From Lysinibacillus sp. FSL W8-0992 (GTDB taxonomy: Bacteria > Bacillota > Bacilli > Bacillales_A > Planococcaceae), in assembly GCF_038008685.1 (NCBI RefSeq), contig NZ_JBBOZQ010000001.1, positions 4,216,001-4,280,000 of the forward strand: a DNA stretch of 64,000 nt, in the 5' to 3' direction. How positions within the stretch are numbered: position 1 is the stretch's first letter; each line of letters opens with the position of its first letter. The notes under the pieces were generated by a model. It was not told the origin of the DNA. It ran no database searches and was given only the letters and a program-made list of their open reading frames with translations. Positions 61,037 to 64,000 of this stretch are shown here, one piece after another. The position numbers and the translations under genes are program-made.

Positions 61037-62313
61037 TACTCTGCCTCCTGGTATACGATATTGCCTTCAAAAATTGTTATTACTGGCCAACCTTTTGCGA
61101 CCCAACCATTGAAAGGTGTATTGCGACCTTTTGATACAAAACCTTCTGCATCAATAGTTTGTTCTTTCTTTACATCAATTAAAACCATGTCCGCTGATGC
61201 ACCAACTTGTAACGTTCCATATGGTAAGTCGAAAATTTGTGCTGCTTTCACAGTCATCCAATCTATCAATTGCTTTAAAGTCCATTTCCCTGTCTCAACA
61301 AATTGTGTATACAACAGTGGGAATGCTGTTTCAAAGCCGACGATGCCGAACGGTGCGCCAACCATACCACAACATTTTTCTTCTATTGTATGTGGTGCAT
61401 GATCTGTTGCGATGCAGTCGATTGTGCCATCAAGTAGTGCTGCGTGTAGAGAATCTTTATCGTCTGCGCCGCGTAATGGTGGGTTCATTTTCCAGTTAGC
61501 ATCATCGGATGGAATGTCCATCTCTTCAAGTAATAAGTGGTGTGGACAAACTTCAGCAGTGACACGAATACCTGCAGCTTTTGCATCACGTACTGCACGC
61601 ACTGATTCTTTTGTTGATACGTGGCACACATGGTAGCGTGCGCCCGCAGCTTCTGCAAGAAGAACATCGCGCGCAATTTGAACAGATTCACAAATGGATG
61701 GAATACCCGGTAGTCCTAGTTCTTTATTGCGCTTGCCTTCATGCATGACACCATCATAAATTAATGAATTATCTTCACAGTGTGCTACAACAACCACGTT
61801 ATGCTTTGCCGCATCCTGCATTTGTTCATACATCGTTGATGCTAATTGGATTCCTACTCCATCGTCTGAAAATGCTACAGCACCATGAGCTTTTAATTCC
61901 TCGATATCCGTACGAACTTCACCTGAAATGTCTTGTGTTAACGAGCCATATGGTAGTACGCGAATCACTGCGCTTTCTTGAATAAGACCGTTAATTAGTT
62001 GCATGTTTTCTACAGTGTCAGGCACTGGTTTCGTATTTGGCATTGCACAAATCGTTGTAAAACCACCTTTTGCTGCAGATGCAGAGCCTGTGGCAATTGT
62101 TTCTTTATGTTCAAAGCCTGGCTCACGCAAATGTGTGTGCACATCTACAAAGCCTGGAGCAACAACTAAACCGTTTCCTTCGATAATTTCCGCACCAGCT
62201 ACATTGACATCTTGTCCAATGGCAGTAATTTTGCCATCTACCATGGCGATATTCACCGTATGCAGTTCACCTTGTTCATTTAACATTTGCACATTTTGAA
62301 GTACTTTTGTCAT
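61036..62313 (-). CDS. pyrC: Dihydroorotase
   Basis: A 425-residue zinc amidohydrolase (class I). [10 protein letters not shown] carries the first metal ligands, with CHVSTKESV and ATDHAPHT further on. The ATG at 62313 has GGGAGAG upstream and gives the normal length; a longer frame begins 24 codons earlier without a ribosome binding site, inside pyrB. Confidence 0.97.
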   Translation of the reverse strand: MTKVLQNVQMLNEQGELHTVNIAMVDGKITAIGQDVNVAGAEIIEGNGLVVAPGFVDVHTHLREPGFEHKETIATGSASAAKGGFTTICAMPNTKPVPDTVENMQLINGLIQESAVIRVLPYGSLTQDISGEVRTDIEELKAHGAVAFSDDGVGIQLASTMYEQMQDAAKHNVVVVAHCEDNSLIYDGVMHEGKRNKELGLPGIPSICESVQIARDVLLAEAAGARYHVCHVSTKESVRAVRDAKAAGIRVTAEVCPHHLLLEEMDIPSDDANWKMNPPLRGADDKDSLHAALLDGTIDCIATDHAPHTIEEKCCGMVGAPFGIVGFETAFPLLYTQFVETGKWTLKQLIDWMTVKAAQIFDLPYGTLQVGASADMVLIDVKKEQTIDAEGFVSKGRNTPFNGWVAKGWPVITIFEGNIVYQEAE

Positions 62314-62314
62314 G

Positions 62315-63193
62315 TTATTCTCTCCCTTGTAAAATCGTTTCAATAATTGCCATGCGCGTATATACACCATTGCGAACTTGATCAAAAATTCGAGAACGTT
62401 CGCTTTCGACTAGCTCTGATGCAATTTCTACATCACGGTTAACTGGCGCTGGATGCATAATAATTGCCTTTTCCTTCATTTTCTTCTCACGTTCCACTGT
62501 CAATCCGTACTCTTCATGATAGCTTTCTTTTGAGAAGCTTTTATTTACTTTATGACGTTCATGTTGTACACGAAGTAACATAATGACATCGCTTATTTCG
62601 ATTAAATCGTCCCAAGAATGATGTGCTTTAAAATCCCCTGCCCAATCTTCCGGGCAAAGAAAATGCACATTTGCTCCTAGTCGTTGTAACGCCGAAGCAT
62701 TTGATTTCGCAACGCGACTATGAGATATATCCCCAGCGATTGTGATATTTAACCCTTCAAAAGAACCAAACTCTTTTTTTATCGTGTACAAATCCAGCAA
62801 TGATTGTGATGGATGTTGACCAGCGCCATCTCCTGCGTTTATAACTGCAACATTAATGCCTTCTAGTAGCTCGTTATAATATTCATCTTCTTGTGCTCGG
62901 ATAACGACCGCATCTATGCCAATCATTTCTAATGTTTTGACTGTATCGTACATTGTTTCTCCCTTTGTCACACTTGAAAAGCTTGCGTCGAACGGGATTA
63001 CAGTACAGCCAACTTTCCGCTCTGCCATCTCAAAACTTGTTTTCGTTCGAGTACTCGGTTCAAAAAATAAGTTTGCAACGTTGTAAGCACGAGATAACGA
63101 TGATGTTTCGCCATTTTCAAAAGCCTGCGCACGATGTAAAATGCTGCTAATCTCTTCAGTTGTTAAATGTTCCATTGATAATAAGTTCTTCAT
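62315..63193 (-). CDS. pyrB: Aspartate carbamoyltransferase catalytic subunit
   Basis: A 292-residue enzyme making carbamoyl aspartate. The carbamoyl-phosphate loop [23 protein letters not shown] and [10 protein letters not shown] are intact. Of two adjacent ATGs the second (63193) has the better distance to GGAGG. It follows a PyrR-type attenuator. No regulatory subunit gene is present, as usual in Bacillus. Confidence 0.97.
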   Translation of the reverse strand: MKNLLSMEHLTTEEISSILHRAQAFENGETSSLSRAYNVANLFFEPSTRTKTSFEMAERKVGCTVIPFDASFSSVTKGETMYDTVKTLEMIGIDAVVIRAQEDEYYNELLEGINVAVINAGDGAGQHPSQSLLDLYTIKKEFGSFEGLNITIAGDISHSRVAKSNASALQRLGANVHFLCPEDWAGDFKAHHSWDDLIEISDVIMLLRVQHERHKVNKSFSKESYHEEYGLTVEREKKMKEKAIIMHPAPVNRDVEIASELVESERSRIFDQVRNGVYTRMAIIETILQGRE

Positions 63194-63196
63194 CAT

Positions 63197-63399
63197 GTAC
63201 CTCCATTAGATTGTGTGTCATGAACGTCTATGTATGACGTTCTTCATTATTTAAGTGTCTAAATAATGTAAAAGCCCCGCTGATGTCATCAGCGAGGCAT
63301 AAGGAGGCGTGACAAACTATAGTAAGCTCTATGCCTACTTATCGCTTGTCCACTACTTCCCTTTTTTTGCCTCTCTGGACAATTCATTAAAAGGTACTA
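63197..63399 (-). promoter_or_regulatory. PyrR-dependent transcription attenuator between pyrP and pyrB
   Basis: The minus-strand leader contains the PyrR-binding sequence TCCAGAGAGGCA (63368-63379), flanked by TTGTCC and GGACAA arms that form the anti-antiterminator. A terminator stem GCCTCGCTGATG with its near-complement (63275-63299) follows, with TTTTA after it. Two more small hairpins (63222-63242 and 63245-63268) lie before pyrB. When UMP is high, PyrR binds the loop, frees the terminator and stops transcription before pyrB. Same position as one of the three B. subtilis attenuators. Confidence 0.85.
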
Positions 63400-64000
63400 C
63401 TATGAATTATTATTTTGATTGTAAGGTACTGGTAGATCGGCTTCTTTTTTACCAGGTAAAACCGCATTTAGCACAACTCCGATAATCGCTGCTAATGCCA
63501 TACCTTCTAAACTTAGTGATTCTGTGACGATAAATTTCGCACCGCCGATACCTATTACTAGAATAACAGAGGCAATCACTAGGTTGCGGCTGTTGCCAAA
63601 GTCGACATGATTGTCTACTAACATACGAAGACCGCTTGAAGCGATGATACCGAACAGCAGAATGGAAACTCCGCCAAGAACAGCTGTTGGAATTGTTGCA
63701 ATCACTGCCATTGCTTTCCCGAAGAATGACAGGAAAATCGCTACTACTGCCGCTCCTGCTATTACATACACACTGTAAACTCGTGTGATAGCAAGAACAC
63801 CGATGTTTTCACCGTACGTTGTTTTTGGTGGACCACCAATGAATGCACTAACTAATGTCCCAAAGCCATCACCTAGTAATGAACGATGTAAGCCTGGTTC
63901 TTTAATATAATCGCGATTCACTACTTTTCCTAGCACGAGCTGGTGACCGATATGCTCTGAAATTGTTACAATGACAATCGGTACCATCGCTAGTAAAATC
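63400..64000 (-). CDS. pyrP: Uracil permease, C-terminal part
   Basis: The last 199 or so residues of a nucleobase/cation symporter-2 (UraA/PyrP) permease; the frame stays open to the window end. The TISEHIGHQ motif with the substrate-binding Glu, and GGPPKTTYGENIGVLAITRVYS, are diagnostic. Several transmembrane helices follow. It precedes pyrB with an attenuator between, the standard pyrR-pyrP-pyrB layout. Confidence 0.93.
   Translation of the reverse strand, partial: ILLAMVPIVIVTISEHIGHQLVLGKVVNRDYIKEPGLHRSLLGDGFGTLVSAFIGGPPKTTYGENIGVLAITRVYSVYVIAGAAVVAIFLSFFGKAMAVIATIPTAVLGGVSILLFGIIASSGLRMLVDNHVDFGNSRNLVIASVILVIGIGGAKFIVTESLSLEGMALAAIIGVVLNAVLPGKKEADLPVPYNQNNNS

Overview
The window is a low-GC Gram-positive, spore-forming Bacillales chromosome, most like Lysinibacillus or a close relative. 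The evidence is Bacillus-type gene order around prkC, priA and the pyr operon, a SpoVM homologue, RqcH, strong AGGAGG-type ribosome binding sites and sigma-A promoters. The genus is an inference from gene order and protein character; no database search was possible.

Two accessory blocks interrupt a conserved backbone. Read on the minus strand from the right, the backbone is: pyr operon (pyrP partial, pyrB, pyrC, carA, carB, pyrK, pyrD, pyrF, pyrE; about 64.0-53.7 kb), then rqcH (plus strand), then yicC, gmk, rpoZ, coaBC, priA, def, fmt, rsmB, rlmN, prpC, prkC, rsgA, rpe, thiN and spoVM (21.6-7.2 kb), rpmB (plus strand), and finally yloU and the first codons of yloV/fakA (0.4-0 kb). As I recall it, B. 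subtilis has the same order, with remA between yicC and gmk; remA is absent here.

Accessory block 1 (about 0.5-6.8 kb) lies between rpmB and yloU. It is a guanidino-compound/arginine module: two enzymes of the arginine deiminase/DDAH superfamily, an APC amino-acid permease and a RocB-like M20 peptidase. A divergent IclR-family regulator faces them, with a clear array of GGAAA/TTTCC half-sites just downstream of a near-consensus promoter.

Accessory block 2 (about 23.7-53.7 kb) lies between rqcH and pyrE. It holds a chemoreceptor, three complete oligopeptide ABC transporter operons (one on plus, two on minus, the minus ones with CodY-like boxes), a compact class I lanthipeptide gene cluster, and a 1.9-kb 21-bp tandem repeat array lying between two of the opp operons. 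The lanthipeptide cluster (lanA-lanB-lanC-lanT, minus strand, very AT-rich) sits between an intact oppA and a diverged 160-bp copy of an oppA 3' end. Its 58-codon precursor gene has a FDLDL leader box, a Gly-Gly at the presumed leader/core boundary and a Trp/Pro-rich core with three cysteines that I do not recognise.

The most noteworthy items are the lanthipeptide cluster and its precursor, the 21-bp minisatellite, spoVM with an apparent CTG start, a CoaBC whose CoaB half is degenerate, the IclR operator array, and CodY-like boxes shared by the opp promoters.
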